The translations under genes and the position numbers were made by a program. A stretch of 56,276 nt of DNA from Alphaproteobacteria bacterium (GTDB taxonomy: Bacteria > Pseudomonadota > Alphaproteobacteria > ATCC43930 > CGMCC-115725), in the NCBI GenBank assembly GCA_021325525.1, contig JAJPHB010000073.1, positions 1 through 56,276 of the forward strand, in the 5' to 3' direction. The notes beneath the pieces were generated by a model. That model was not told the DNA's origin, searched no databases, and saw nothing but the letters and a program-made list of their open reading frames with translations. Shown here in pieces: positions 45,520 through 54,884 of this stretch. Position 1 is the first letter of the stretch. Each line of letters begins with the position of its first letter.

Positions 45520-47273
45520 ACCATCTCGCGCACCGTGTCGGAGGCGACGGTCAGCGCGATCTTGCCGCGGTTCGGCGTGCCGCGCGCCAAGGACTCGGCG
45601 AAGTGCAGCGCCTGCTCGGCCTTGACCTTGGGCGGCATGGGCGGCTCGTTCGGGTCGACGACGGCCTGGATGATGGCGGGGCCCGGCGCCTGCAAGGCCT
45701 GGCGCAGGATCGTGCCGCACTCTTCCGGCTTCTCTATTGTGAAGCCGTCACCGCCGCAGGCGCGGGCATATTGCGCGAAATCGATGGGGTGGAGGTCGCA
45801 GACATATTCGGGGTTGCCGAGGAACACCATCTGCTCCCATTTGATCTGGCCGAGGCTGTTGTTCTTGACGATGACGACCTTCACCGGGAGCTTGTATTTG
45901 ACGCAGGTCGCAAACTCGCCCATCAGCATGGTGAAGCCGCCGTCACCGACGAAGGCCACGACCTGGCGACCGGGGAAGGCCACGGCCGCCGCGATGGCGT
46001 AGGGAAGGCCGCAGGCCATCGTCGCGAGATTGCCGGAGCAGGTGAATTGCATGCTGCCGCGGATCGGCACATGCCGCGCAACCCAGGTCGTGATGGTGCC
46101 GGAATCGGTGGCGATGACGGCGTCGTCGGCAAGGCACTGTCCCAGCTCGTGCGCCACCACTTGCGGCTTCATCGGCATGTCGCGTCGGGTGCCGCGCTCC
46201 GCCATCAGCCGGTTCCATTCGGCCATGCCCTTCTGCGCGGTCTCGAGAAAGGCGCGGTTCTCATTGCGCTTCAGATGCGGCTTCAGTGCCCGGAGCACGC
46301 GGATGGTGTCGCCGACGAGGGCGGCCTCCGCGGGATAGCGCAGTCCGATCCGTTTGGGGTCGAGCTCGATTTGTACGGCGCGCGCCTGCCCCGGCTTCGG
46401 ATAGAATTCGATATAGGGGAAGGAGCTGCCGATGATGAGGAGCGTGTCGCAATTCTCGAGCGCCTCCTGCGCCGGGCGGGTGCCGAGGAGGCCGACGCCG
46501 CCCACCGAATAGGGGCTGGCATCTGGCAGGCACGCCTTGCCGAGCAAGGGTTTCGCGACGGGCGCTCCAAGCAGCTCGGCGATCTCGGTCAGCTCGTCCT
46601 CGGCGCCGAGCGCGCCGCGGCCCGCCAGGATCGCAATCTTCTTGCCGGCGTTCAGGATTTCCGCGGCGCGCACGAGCTGAGCCGGGCTCGGCGCATGCGC
46701 GCCTTCGGCCATCAGCTCCGAAACGTGGTGCGGCCGGTTGCGCTTCGACCGCATGTCGCGGCTCACCGGCTCGGACTGCATGTCCACCGGCATCGTCACA
46801 TGGGCGACGCCACGATAAGCCAGGGCCGTGCGGCAGGCGAGGCTGACGACGTTCTCGACATGCGCCGGCCCCATGATCCGCGTGTTGTAGACGGCGACAT
46901 CCATGAAGAGCTTGTCCAGCTCGACATCCTGCTGCGTGTGGGTGTCGAGGAGGTCATGGAATTGCAGCCCGGTGATCGCCAGCACCGGCGCCCCGTCGAG
47001 CTTCGCGTCGTAGAGCCCGTTGAGAAGGTGGATGCCGCCCGGACCCGAGGTGGCGATGCAGCAGCCGAGCCGGCCCGTCCATTTCGCATAGCCGCAGGCC
47101 ATGAAGGCGGCGGCTTCCTCATGGCGGACCTGGATGAACCGGATCTTGTCCTGATGCGTCCGCAGCGCCTCGATGATCCCGTTGATGCCGTCGCCGGGCA
47201 GGCCGAAAATCGTATCGACGCCCCAATCGATCAGCGTCTCGACGAGGACGTCACTCGCGGTCATCGATGCCAT
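45516..47273 (-). CDS. ThDP-dependent enzyme, pyruvate oxidase (PoxB)/acetolactate synthase-like
   Basis: The 585-residue protein has all three POX-family domains: N-terminal PYR domain with the catalytic Glu in QVRHEEAAAFMACGYAK, a central domain (AVQIELDPKRIGLRYPAEAALVG) and a C-terminal PP domain with the ThDP/Mg motif GDGGFTMLMGE to VIVKNNSLGQIKWEQ. The C-terminal region extends to a short tail. It decarboxylates a 2-oxoacid; pyruvate:quinone oxidoreductase is the closest well-known type, but acetolactate synthase-like or other activities are possible. ATG 47273 or 47264 may be used. Confidence 0.86.
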   Translation of the reverse strand: MASMTASDVLVETLIDWGVDTIFGLPGDGINGIIEALRTHQDKIRFIQVRHEEAAAFMACGYAKWTGRLGCCIATSGPGGIHLLNGLYDAKLDGAPVLAITGLQFHDLLDTHTQQDVELDKLFMDVAVYNTRIMGPAHVENVVSLACRTALAYRGVAHVTMPVDMQSEPVSRDMRSKRNRPHHVSELMAEGAHAPSPAQLVRAAEILNAGKKIAILAGRGALGAEDELTEIAELLGAPVAKPLLGKACLPDASPYSVGGVGLLGTRPAQEALENCDTLLIIGSSFPYIEFYPKPGQARAVQIELDPKRIGLRYPAEAALVGDTIRVLRALKPHLKRNENRAFLETAQKGMAEWNRLMAERGTRRDMPMKPQVVAHELGQCLADDAVIATDSGTITTWVARHVPIRGSMQFTCSGNLATMACGLPYAIAAAVAFPGRQVVAFVGDGGFTMLMGEFATCVKYKLPVKVVIVKNNSLGQIKWEQMVFLGNPEYVCDLHPIDFAQYARACGGDGFTIEKPEECGTILRQALQAPGPAIIQAVVDPNEPPMPPKVKAEQALHFAESLARGTPNRGKIALTVASDTVREMV

Positions 47274-47474
47274 GGGCTGGCTCCTTCCAGGATCGGCGCG
47301 GGCAGGTCCGCGCCTTGCGACACCCTGCTGCTCTTAACGTCCGAATGGGGCCGAAGGCTCAGATGAAACCCACGCGGTCGCGGAAGCTGCGTTCGCGCGC
47401 TCGGGGCACGTGCAGACGCTCGGCTGCCTATCCGATCGGGCCCCGCCGATGCCTCAGGCCCCGATCCCTTCGCC

Positions 47475-47699
47475 TCAGCCGTGGCTCCGCGGCTTCGGCG
47501 GCACCGGATTGCGCCCAACCTCCTCGGCCGTGACGCGCCCCTCTTTCCAGGCGAGATCGGCCGCGGCGTTCACCGCGTCGAGGAAGTCCGGGTCCTTGAT
47601 GCTGCGAATGAGGTCGAGCGGCACCTCCCAGCGCCTGCTTCCCTTGCGCACGACATAGGCGAAGCGAAAGGGATCGAACTCGATGCTGTCGAACACCAT
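47475..47699 (-). CDS. small hypothetical protein
   Basis: A 74-residue protein, MVFDSIEFDPFRFAYVVRKG and RRWEVPLDLIRSIKDPDFLD, with a short acidic-helical C-terminus ending VPPKPRSHG. No family is recognised. It lies between the ThDP gene and the PAS-like gene on the same strand and ATG 47699 is the first sensible start; a longer frame to 48059 has no support. Its hydrophobic pattern looks like a small alpha-beta domain. A 201-bp gap to the ThDP gene holds no other ORF. Confidence 0.55.
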   Translation of the reverse strand: MVFDSIEFDPFRFAYVVRKGSRRWEVPLDLIRSIKDPDFLDAVNAAADLAWKEGRVTAEEVGRNPVPPKPRSHG

Positions 47700-47778
47700 C
47701 TCCCGAACCGATCGTCTTGGCTGATGTATGTGTCGGAACGGTGCGGGCTTGCGAGGGTTCCAACCTTGCGGCGTTGGA

Positions 47779-48291
47779 TTAAAGGATCTCGAGATGATCG
47801 GCGGCGGGATCGGCGGCCGCGCCGGGATCGATCCTCCGCTCGAGAGCGGAGCCGAATTCAAAGGTGAGGGCCGCGATGACGATGTCGACCTCGCGGCCAT
47901 TCTCCGACAGCGGCGCCAACAACCGGTTGGCAATGATGTCGTAGCCTTTGAGGGTGATGTAGCGGCTGCGCCGGAAGATGGGCCGCTTCTCGGCACATAC
48001 CCTGCGGTAGTTGCTCTCGATCGCGGCGGCGCGCTCGGGCGAATAGAGCTCGTCGACATATTTGCCCGTGAAATCGCTGCCGAAAGCCTCGACGATGGCG
48101 GTGCCGACGAGGCGATAGCGAAACCGGCGCCCGCCCTCGATGATCTCGGTGATCCGCAGATGCGGGAGCAGTTTCGGAATCTCGGTCGGGTCGAGGTCGC
48201 GCCGGGCCGGCATGGCGCGACCGCCGCGCTTGCGGTCCCAGTAGCGGAACATCTCGAGCAGGATCGGATCGTCGGCGTAGCTTCGGGCCAT
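47779..48291 (-). CDS. PAS_5/DUF1491-like PAS-domain protein
   Basis: The 170-residue protein contains one compact PAS-type fold, as seen in single-domain alphaproteobacterial proteins of the PAS_5 group: MPARRDLDPTEIPKLLPHLRI, IIEGGRRFRYRLVGTAIVEA, YVDELYSPERAAAIESNYR and ANRLLAPLSENGREVDIVIA. No kinase, cyclase or DNA-binding domain is attached. It may sense a small ligand and act through a partner; this is inference from fold. It is divergent from the patatin gene across 150 bp. Confidence 0.7.
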   Translation of the reverse strand: MARSYADDPILLEMFRYWDRKRGGRAMPARRDLDPTEIPKLLPHLRITEIIEGGRRFRYRLVGTAIVEAFGSDFTGKYVDELYSPERAAAIESNYRRVCAEKRPIFRRSRYITLKGYDIIANRLLAPLSENGREVDIVIAALTFEFGSALERRIDPGAAADPAADHLEIL

Positions 48292-48441
48292 CTCCGCCAG
48301 GCACCCCCTTCGGTTTCGCCCCCAATCCTATGCGTGATTCGCCAGTTGGGAATACCTGCGATTGCGCCGCCGGGGCGGAAGTTGCCATTGTGCGCGCAGT
48401 GGTGACAGGATCGCCTCGATCATCAAGCCGGAGGGAATGCA

Positions 48442-49593
48442 ATGTCGGGCCGGAGCCTGCTGGACATGATCCAGGCCTATGATTGCGTCGCCCTTGTTCT
48501 GCAGGGCGGCGGCGCGCTCGGCGCCTACCAGGCGGGCGTCTTCGAGGCGCTCGCCGACCACGGCATCGAGCCGCGCTGGCTGGCGGGGGTCTCGATCGGC
48601 GCCATCAACGCGGCGCTCATCGCCGGCAATCCGCCGGAACGGCGCCGCGACGCGCTTCGCGGCTTCTGGCAGACCATCAGCTCGCCCGCCTTCTGGGGCC
48701 CGATGGAGCGCTTCGTCGCGCAGTTCATGGCCGAGGGCGACGGGCGTGTCGCCCTCAATCAGTTGAGCGCCACGAAGACCTTGCTGATCGGCCAGCCCGG
48801 TTTCTTCGCGCCGCGACTCCTGTCGCCCTTCCTCGCGCCCCCGGGCACGGCCGAGGCGACGAGCTTCTACGACACGACGCCGCTCCGCGCGACGCTGGAA
48901 CGCTTCGTCGACTTCGCCCGCATCAATGGCGGGAAGACGCGGCTCAGCCTCGGCGCCGCCAATGTGCGGACCGGCAATTCCGTTTATTTCGATACCGCAC
49001 GCCAGCGCATCGGCCCCGAGCACGTGATGGCGAGCGGCGCGTTGCCGCCCGGCTTTCCCGCGATCGAGATCGAGGGGGAGCATTATTGGGATGGCGGCGT
49101 CGTCTCGAACACGCCGCTGCAATACGTGCTCGACGAGAACCGGCAGCGCGCGATGCTGGTCTTTCAAGTCGATCTCTGGAGCGCGCGCGGCGAGCTCCCG
49201 CGCGATATCATCAGCGTCATGGAGCGGCGCAAGGACATCACCTATTCGAGCCGCACGCGGCTCAACACCGACGTCGCGGCCTATCAGCAAAAGCTCTGCA
49301 ACAACATCGCGACGCTGCTGGAGAAGCTCCCCGCCGAATTGCGGGACGCGCCCGAGGTCGCCGCGCTGCGCGAGGCGGCGCGGCCGGCGCTCGTCAACAT
49401 CATCCACCTCATCTATCGCCGCAAGAATTACGAAGGCGACAACCGCGACTATGAGTTCTCCGAGCTCACCATGCGCGAGCACTGGCGAAGCGGCCGCGAG
49501 GACACGGCGGCGACCTTGCGTCACCAGGACTGGCTCGCATTGCCCCCACATGCGACCGGCACGGTCACGCACGATTTGTGGCGCAAGCCGTAG
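48442..49593 (+). CDS. patatin-like phospholipase
   Basis: The 383-residue protein has the patatin Ser-Asp dyad: oxyanion loop QGGGALGAYQAGV, nucleophile S51 in GVSIGAIN, and D217 in WDGGVVSNTP. The C-terminal third (from about residue 250, YSSRTRLNTDVAAYQQKL) is the DUF3734-like extension common in bacterial patatins. It would hydrolyse acyl ester bonds of lipids; no signal peptide is visible. It is preceded by GGAGGG and divergent from the PAS-like gene. A CaCA-type exchanger follows after 57 bp. Confidence 0.87.
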   Translation: MSGRSLLDMIQAYDCVALVLQGGGALGAYQAGVFEALADHGIEPRWLAGVSIGAINAALIAGNPPERRRDALRGFWQTISSPAFWGPMERFVAQFMAEGDGRVALNQLSATKTLLIGQPGFFAPRLLSPFLAPPGTAEATSFYDTTPLRATLERFVDFARINGGKTRLSLGAANVRTGNSVYFDTARQRIGPEHVMASGALPPGFPAIEIEGEHYWDGGVVSNTPLQYVLDENRQRAMLVFQVDLWSARGELPRDIISVMERRKDITYSSRTRLNTDVAAYQQKLCNNIATLLEKLPAELRDAPEVAALREAARPALVNIIHLIYRRKNYEGDNRDYEFSELTMREHWRSGREDTAATLRHQDWLALPPHATGTVTHDLWRKP

Positions 49594-49650
49594 GTCGAGA
49601 GCCGCGCCCTTGCCGTGTACCGGGATTTCGACCGAGAGGCGCCCGTCACG

Positions 49651-50604
49651 ATGATGCTTCTGTGGGGGCTTGCGTTCCTCCTCGGCATCGCCGCCATCGT
49701 CTGGGGCGCCGAAGCCTTCGCCGAGCATTTGGGAGCCGCGGCGACGCGGCTCGGCGTCAGTGCCTTTGCCCTGGCGCTGCTCCTCGCCGGGGCCGAGCCC
49801 GAAGAGCTCGCGACCGTCGTCGCCGCGGCGCTCGGCCATGCGCCCGGAGTGGCACTCGGCGATGTCATCGGCGCCAATGTCGCGGTCTCTCTTGTTGCTC
49901 TCGGAGTGGGGGCTGCGGTGGCGCCGCTCCCGTTTCGCGCCGACGTTATGCGTTACGCGCTGCTCGGCCTGCCGCTCGGCGCCGCGGCGGCGTGGCTCGC
50001 CTGGGATGGCAGGATCTCGCGCGCGGCCGGCGCTATCCTCGTTGCGCTCTACGGCCTCTATGTCGCAGCGATCTGGATTGCCGAGCGCAAGCCGCCCGCC
50101 CTCGGCGAGGTCCACGAGCTGGCGGAGGCAGCCGGCAAGCCGCCGGGCCGCATCGGGCGCGCGCTGCTGATGGTCCTTGTCGGCGTCGCGGCGATGGCGG
50201 GCGGGGCCACTCTCCTCGTCGAGGTCGTTCGCCGCGTGACCGCGGTCGAAGCGACCCAGACGCTGCTCGGCCTCACCATCGTCGGATTTGCCACGGCCTT
50301 CGAGCTCGTCGTGCTCGCCTGGTCCGCGGCGCGGCGCGGTGCGGCCGAGGCGGCGGTCGCCGGCGTCGTCGGCTCCTTCGCCTACAACGTCACGATGACG
50401 CTCGGCGCCGGGGCGCTCGCCCGCCCGCTCGTCTTGCGCGATGCGGCGGCGCTGCATCTGCCCTGGCTCTGCATGCTGGCGTCGCTTGCCCTCGTCGTGG
50501 CGCTTGCGGCGTGGCGGGGAAAGCTCGGGCGAGGGCAGGGCGTCCTGCTTCTCGCCGCCTATCCGCTCTTCATCCTCGTCGTCCTGTGGGCGGTGCCGCG
50601 CTAG
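49651..50604 (+). CDS. CaCA-family (sodium/calcium exchanger-like) membrane protein
   Basis: The roughly 317-residue protein has ten hydrophobic helices in two inverted halves, like the CaCA exchangers. Each half has a recognisable alpha-repeat. The first is LLLAGAEPEELATVVAAALG and ends GDVIGANV; the second is TIVGFATAFELVVLAWSA and ends GVVGSFAYN. Family members usually have GTSxPE in the first half and a similar motif in the second, so both are degenerate here although acidic residues remain. It may exchange Ca2+ or another cation. ATG 49651 is chosen; GTG 49615 is possible. Confidence 0.7.
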   Translation: MMLLWGLAFLLGIAAIVWGAEAFAEHLGAAATRLGVSAFALALLLAGAEPEELATVVAAALGHAPGVALGDVIGANVAVSLVALGVGAAVAPLPFRADVMRYALLGLPLGAAAAWLAWDGRISRAAGAILVALYGLYVAAIWIAERKPPALGEVHELAEAAGKPPGRIGRALLMVLVGVAAMAGGATLLVEVVRRVTAVEATQTLLGLTIVGFATAFELVVLAWSAARRGAAEAAVAGVVGSFAYNVTMTLGAGALARPLVLRDAAALHLPWLCMLASLALVVALAAWRGKLGRGQGVLLLAAYPLFILVVLWAVPR

Positions 50605-50634
50605 GATGAGCGAGCGCGGGCGAAGGAGAGGCTC

Positions 50635-52239
50635 ATGACCCACGGAATGATCGTTGCGCCGCAGCCCGAAGCAGTGGAAGCCGGCGCCCTCGTGCTGCGC
50701 CGCGGCGGCAACGCTGTCGACGCCGCGATCGCCTGCGCGCTGGTGCAGGGCGTCGTCGACCCGCAGATGACCGGCATCGCCGGCTTCGGCAGCCTCCATC
50801 TCTACCTGCCGAGGAAGGGCGTCCACACCTTCATCGACTTCCACGGCCGCGCCCCGGCCGCGGCGACGCCCGGCATGTGGGAGGATCTCATCGAGGGGGA
50901 GACGCGGGACGGCTTCGGCTTCATCCTGAAAGGCCGCGTCAACGACGTCGGATACCAGTCGATCACCGTTCCGGGCAGCCTCAAGGCCTATTTCGAGGCG
51001 CAGACGGAGTTCGGGACCATGGCCTGGCGCGACATCGTCCGGCCGGCGATCGAACACGCCGAGCGCGGCTTCGTCGTCCGCCCGCATGTCCACCGCTTCT
51101 GGACGCGGATCGAGGGCATGGGCCGCGTCGAGATGCCCCAGCGCTTCGCCCACACTCCGGCGGGACGGCGCATCTATCTCGACACCGCCGGCGCGCCGCA
51201 CGCCCCCGGCACTTGCGTCAGGAACTCCGATATGGCGCGGACGCTGCACCGCATCGCCGAGCACGGCGCCGATATCTTCTATTCGGGCGAGATCGCCGAG
51301 GAGATCGCGGCCGACATGGCGCGGAACGGCGGTCTCCTCAGCTACGACGACCTCAAGAATTACCGGACGACGCGCGTCGACCCGCTCTGGGGCTCCTATC
51401 GCGGCTGCAGCATCGCCACGAACAAGCCGCCGGGCGGCGGCATCATGCTGCTCGAGATGCTGAACATCCTCGAGAATTTCGATCTCGCCGCCCTCGGCCA
51501 CAACACGCCGCAATACATTCGAACCGTCGCCGAGGCGATGAAGCGGGCGACGAGCGACAAGGACCGCTTCATCGGCGATCCAGCCTTCGTCGAGGTGCCG
51601 GTGGCGCGCCTTCTCGACAAGCGCTATGCGCGCGAGCTGGCGGCGGCGATCGAATCGGGCGAGCGGGCGACGGTCGAACGCCTCGGCGCCGCCGAATCCA
51701 AGGACACGACGCATGTCTCCGTCATCGACGAGGCAGGCAATGCCGTCGCCATGACGCATTCGCTCGGCATGCCCTCGGGCGTTGTCACCGAGGGGCTCGG
51801 CTTCATGTACAATGGCTGCATGGGCGTCTTCGACCCGCGGCCTGGGCGGGCGGGATCGATCGCGCCCGGCAAGAGCCGCTTCAGCTCGATCGTGCCGACG
51901 ATCACCTTCAAGGACGAGGCGCCGCATCTCGTCATCGGCGCGCCGGGCGGCACGCAGATCGCCATGGGCGTCTTGCAGGCCATCCTCAATGTCCTCGATT
52001 TCGGCATGCCGATCCTCGATGCCGTCGTGGCGCCGCGCTTCTCGGCGACGAGCGATCTCATCGACGTCTCGAACCGCATCCCGAACTTCGTGACGGCGGC
52101 GCTCGAAGCCGAAGGCTACCGCATCGCCCGCTCCTATCTCAGCTACGCCTTCGCCGCCGTGCACGGCATCAAGATCGAGAATGGCCGCTGGACCGGCGCC
52201 GCCGATCCCAGCCACGACGGCATGGCGCTCGCGGTATAG
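50635..52239 (+). CDS. ggt: gamma-glutamyltransferase
   Basis: The 534-residue protein follows the GGT family from MIVAPQPEAVEAGALVLRRG through the autocatalytic cleavage site DTTHVSVIDEAGNA, where the nucleophile is the first Thr of TTH (residue 358), to the oxyanion and substrate region LGMPSGVVTEGLGF. GGTs hydrolyse or transfer the gamma-glutamyl group of glutathione. No N-terminal signal peptide is visible, so it is probably cytoplasmic or a paralogue for another gamma-glutamyl amide. It follows the exchanger by 30 bp on the same strand. Confidence 0.88.
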   Translation: MTHGMIVAPQPEAVEAGALVLRRGGNAVDAAIACALVQGVVDPQMTGIAGFGSLHLYLPRKGVHTFIDFHGRAPAAATPGMWEDLIEGETRDGFGFILKGRVNDVGYQSITVPGSLKAYFEAQTEFGTMAWRDIVRPAIEHAERGFVVRPHVHRFWTRIEGMGRVEMPQRFAHTPAGRRIYLDTAGAPHAPGTCVRNSDMARTLHRIAEHGADIFYSGEIAEEIAADMARNGGLLSYDDLKNYRTTRVDPLWGSYRGCSIATNKPPGGGIMLLEMLNILENFDLAALGHNTPQYIRTVAEAMKRATSDKDRFIGDPAFVEVPVARLLDKRYARELAAAIESGERATVERLGAAESKDTTHVSVIDEAGNAVAMTHSLGMPSGVVTEGLGFMYNGCMGVFDPRPGRAGSIAPGKSRFSSIVPTITFKDEAPHLVIGAPGGTQIAMGVLQAILNVLDFGMPILDAVVAPRFSATSDLIDVSNRIPNFVTAALEAEGYRIARSYLSYAFAAVHGIKIENGRWTGAADPSHDGMALAV

Positions 52240-52269
52240 GGCGCCAGCGGGGGGGAGGGGTCCGCGCCG

Positions 52270-53034
52270 TTACCCCTGCACCGAATAGCCGCCATCGACC
52301 GGGATCGCGGCCCCGGTGACGAAGTCCGACGCCTTGCTGGCGAGGAAGATCGCGATGCCGGCATGGTCCTCCGGCACGCCCCAGCGCCCGGCCGGCGTTC
52401 GCGCCAGGACGCGGTCGTGCAGGCCTTCGACTTGCTCGCGGGCGCGGCGCGTGAGCTCCGTGTCAATCCAGCCCGGGAGGACCGCGTTCACCTGGATGTT
52501 GTCCTTGGCCCAGGCGGTGGCGAGCGCCTTCGTCATCTGCACGATGCCGCCCTTGCTCGCGGCATAGGCGGCAACGAAGGAGGCGCCGAAGATCGACATC
52601 ATCGAGCCGATATTGATGATCTTGCCGCCGCCCGCCTTCTTCATCTCGGGATAGGCCGCGTGGGCGCAGGCGAAGGCGCTGGTGAGGTTCGTCGCCAGCA
52701 CCTCGTTCCATTCGGCGATCGTGTAGTCCTGCGGCTGCTTGCGGATGTTGATCCCGGCATTGTTGACGAGGATGTCGAGCCGCCCGAAGCGCCGCGCCGC
52801 CGCTGCGACCAGCGCGGCGCAGGCCTGGGCGTCGGCGAGGTCGGCTTCGAGCGCCGCGGCCCGCGCGCCCGCGGCTTCGAGCGCCTTCACCGCCGCCGCG
52901 CTCTTCGCCGCATTGCGGCCGGCGATGACGATGGCCGCTCCCGCCCCGGCAAGGCCGCGCGCCATGCCGAGCCCGATCCCGCCATTGCCGCCGGTGACGA
53001 GCGCGACGCGACCCGAGAGATCGAAAAGGTTCAT
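52270..53034 (-). CDS. short-chain dehydrogenase/reductase (KduD/gluconate dehydrogenase-like)
   Basis: The 254-residue classical SDR has the cofactor loop TGGNGGIGLGMA, NNAGINIRKQP, the Ser of GSMMSIFG, and YAASK as Y-x-x-x-K. The sequence MNLFDLSGRVALVTGG is typical of the 2-deoxy-gluconate or 5-keto-gluconate dehydrogenase group. It would oxidise or reduce a sugar acid with NAD(P). ATG 53034 is the real start; the upstream frame to 53145 reads through the gap. It is divergent from the GMC oxidoreductase gene. Confidence 0.85.
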   Translation of the reverse strand: MNLFDLSGRVALVTGGNGGIGLGMARGLAGAGAAIVIAGRNAAKSAAAVKALEAAGARAAALEADLADAQACAALVAAAARRFGRLDILVNNAGINIRKQPQDYTIAEWNEVLATNLTSAFACAHAAYPEMKKAGGGKIINIGSMMSIFGASFVAAYAASKGGIVQMTKALATAWAKDNIQVNAVLPGWIDTELTRRAREQVEGLHDRVLARTPAGRWGVPEDHAGIAIFLASKASDFVTGAAIPVDGGYSVQG

Positions 53035-53170
53035 GGCGCCATATGTCCTTTGGTTGCGACCCGAGCGGCAGGGTAGGCGCCGGGCGACAGAGGCGCAAGC
53101 GACGCTGCAATCGGCGCGGAAGCTGCTAGGATCGTGGTGCTGCAATGTGATGACGGGAGGGGAGGAGAAT

Positions 53171-54802
53171 ATGGCGAGGAAGGCGGGGCCCGAGGAGATC
53201 GAGGCGGATTACGTCATCATCGGCGCGGGCTCGGCCGGCTGCGTCCTCGCGAACCGACTCTCCGAGGATCCCACCTGCCGCGTCGTCGTCATCGAGGCCG
53301 GCGGCAAGGACCGCAGCATCTGGATCCACATCCCGATCGGCTACGGCAAGACGATCACCGACCGCCGCGTCAACTGGTGCTACGAGACCGAGCCCGACGA
53401 GGGGGTCGCGGGGCGGCGCATCTTCTGGCCGCGCGGCAAGGTTCTGGGCGGCTCCTCCAGCATCAACGGCCTCGTCTATATCCGCGGCCAGGCCGAGGAT
53501 TACGACCATTGGCGCCAGCTCGGCAACCCCGGATGGTCCTTCGCCGATGTGCTGCCCTACTTCAAGAAATCTGAGCACCAGATGCGCGGGGCCGACGCGC
53601 TGCACGGCGTCGGCGGGCCGCTCTGCGTCTCCAACCTCGGCGAGCGGCATCCTCTCTGTGAAGCCTTCATCGAGGAGGCGGTCGCCCTCGGCATTCCGCG
53701 CAACGAGGATTTCAACGGGCCGAGCCAGGAGGGCGTCGGCTATTACCAGCTGACGACGCGCAACGGCAGGCGCTGCAGCACGGCGATCGCCTTCCTGCGA
53801 CCGGCGATGAGGCGCGGCAATCTCCGGGTTCTGACCCATGCCCTCGCCGAGCGCATCCTCTTCGAGGGTCGGCGGGCAGTCGGCGTCTCGGTGCGGCGCG
53901 GCGGCGAAACCCTGCGGCTGCGCGCGCGGCGCGAGGTCATTCTCGCTGCGGGCGCGATCAACTCGCCGCAGACCCTGCTGCTCTCGGGCATCGGCCCTGC
54001 CGAGGAGCTGGCGCGCCACGGCATCCTGGTCATTCACGAGCTTCCCGGCGTCGGGCGCAACCTCCAGGACCATTTCCAGACCCGCATCAGCCACAAATGC
54101 CGCTTGCCGATCACGGTCAACGACATCATGGCGAACCCGCTGAAGAAGCTCGGCGTCGGCCTGCAATATGTCTGCTTCCGCAAGGGACCGCTGACGATCA
54201 GCGCAGGTCAGGTCGGCTTGTTCACGCGGACGCGCAAGGAGCTGGCGTCGCCCGATATCCAGTACCACTTCATCGTCTTCAGCGCCGACCGGCCGACCGA
54301 GGGGCTGCACAAATTCTCGGGCTTCACCACCAATGTCTGCCAGCTTCGCCCGGAGAGCCGCGGCACCATCACCTTGAAGAGCGCCGATCCCGCGACACCG
54401 CCCGCGATCCGCGCCAATTACCTCGCCGCCGAGCTCGACCGCCAAACGCTCGTCGCCGGGCTGAAGCTCGGGCGCCGGATCTGCTCCGGTCCGAAGATGC
54501 AGCATTTCATCTTGTCGGAATATCTGCCGGGGGAGGGGGTGCAGACCGACGACGAATGGCTCGATTATGCGCGGCGCTACGGCGGCTCGATCTTCCACCC
54601 GGCCGGCACCTGCAAGATGGGCAACGATGCGATGGCGGTCGTCGATCCGCAGCTGCGCGTTCGCGGAGTCGAGGGGCTGCGCGTCGCCGACGCCTCGATC
54701 ATGCCGACCGTCGTCTCCGGCAACACCAACGCCGCCTGCATCATGATCGGCGAAAAGGCGGCCGACCTCATCCGCGAAGGCGCGCAGGCGAGGGCCGCCT
54801 GA
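53171..54802 (+). CDS. GMC oxidoreductase (choline/alcohol dehydrogenase-like)
   Basis: The 543-residue FAD enzyme has the dinucleotide site DYVIIGAGSAGCVLANRL, the GMC signature WPRGKVLGGSSSINGLVYIRG, and the C-terminal active-site region FHPAGTCKMG with the catalytic His, ending GNTNAACIMIGEKAADLI. It oxidises an alcohol or sugar hydroxyl. BetA-type choline dehydrogenase is the nearest known group, but no betaine genes are nearby. GGGAGGGGAGGAG directly upstream fixes ATG 53171. It lies opposite the sugar-acid-type SDR. Confidence 0.88.
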   Translation: MARKAGPEEIEADYVIIGAGSAGCVLANRLSEDPTCRVVVIEAGGKDRSIWIHIPIGYGKTITDRRVNWCYETEPDEGVAGRRIFWPRGKVLGGSSSINGLVYIRGQAEDYDHWRQLGNPGWSFADVLPYFKKSEHQMRGADALHGVGGPLCVSNLGERHPLCEAFIEEAVALGIPRNEDFNGPSQEGVGYYQLTTRNGRRCSTAIAFLRPAMRRGNLRVLTHALAERILFEGRRAVGVSVRRGGETLRLRARREVILAAGAINSPQTLLLSGIGPAEELARHGILVIHELPGVGRNLQDHFQTRISHKCRLPITVNDIMANPLKKLGVGLQYVCFRKGPLTISAGQVGLFTRTRKELASPDIQYHFIVFSADRPTEGLHKFSGFTTNVCQLRPESRGTITLKSADPATPPAIRANYLAAELDRQTLVAGLKLGRRICSGPKMQHFILSEYLPGEGVQTDDEWLDYARRYGGSIFHPAGTCKMGNDAMAVVDPQLRVRGVEGLRVADASIMPTVVSGNTNAACIMIGEKAADLIREGAQARAA

Positions 54803-54884
54803 ATCGTCGCCGCAGGAGGGCTTGACGCCTGCCGGCGCATGCGCCATCGTTCTTGGGAACAAAACAGGAACTATCTGCGCGAAA

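Noticed and set aside
48328-52215. A 1295-codon open frame antisense to patatin, exchanger and ggt
   Set aside because: Same mirror effect; it spans several real genes and their gaps and has no recognisable domain.
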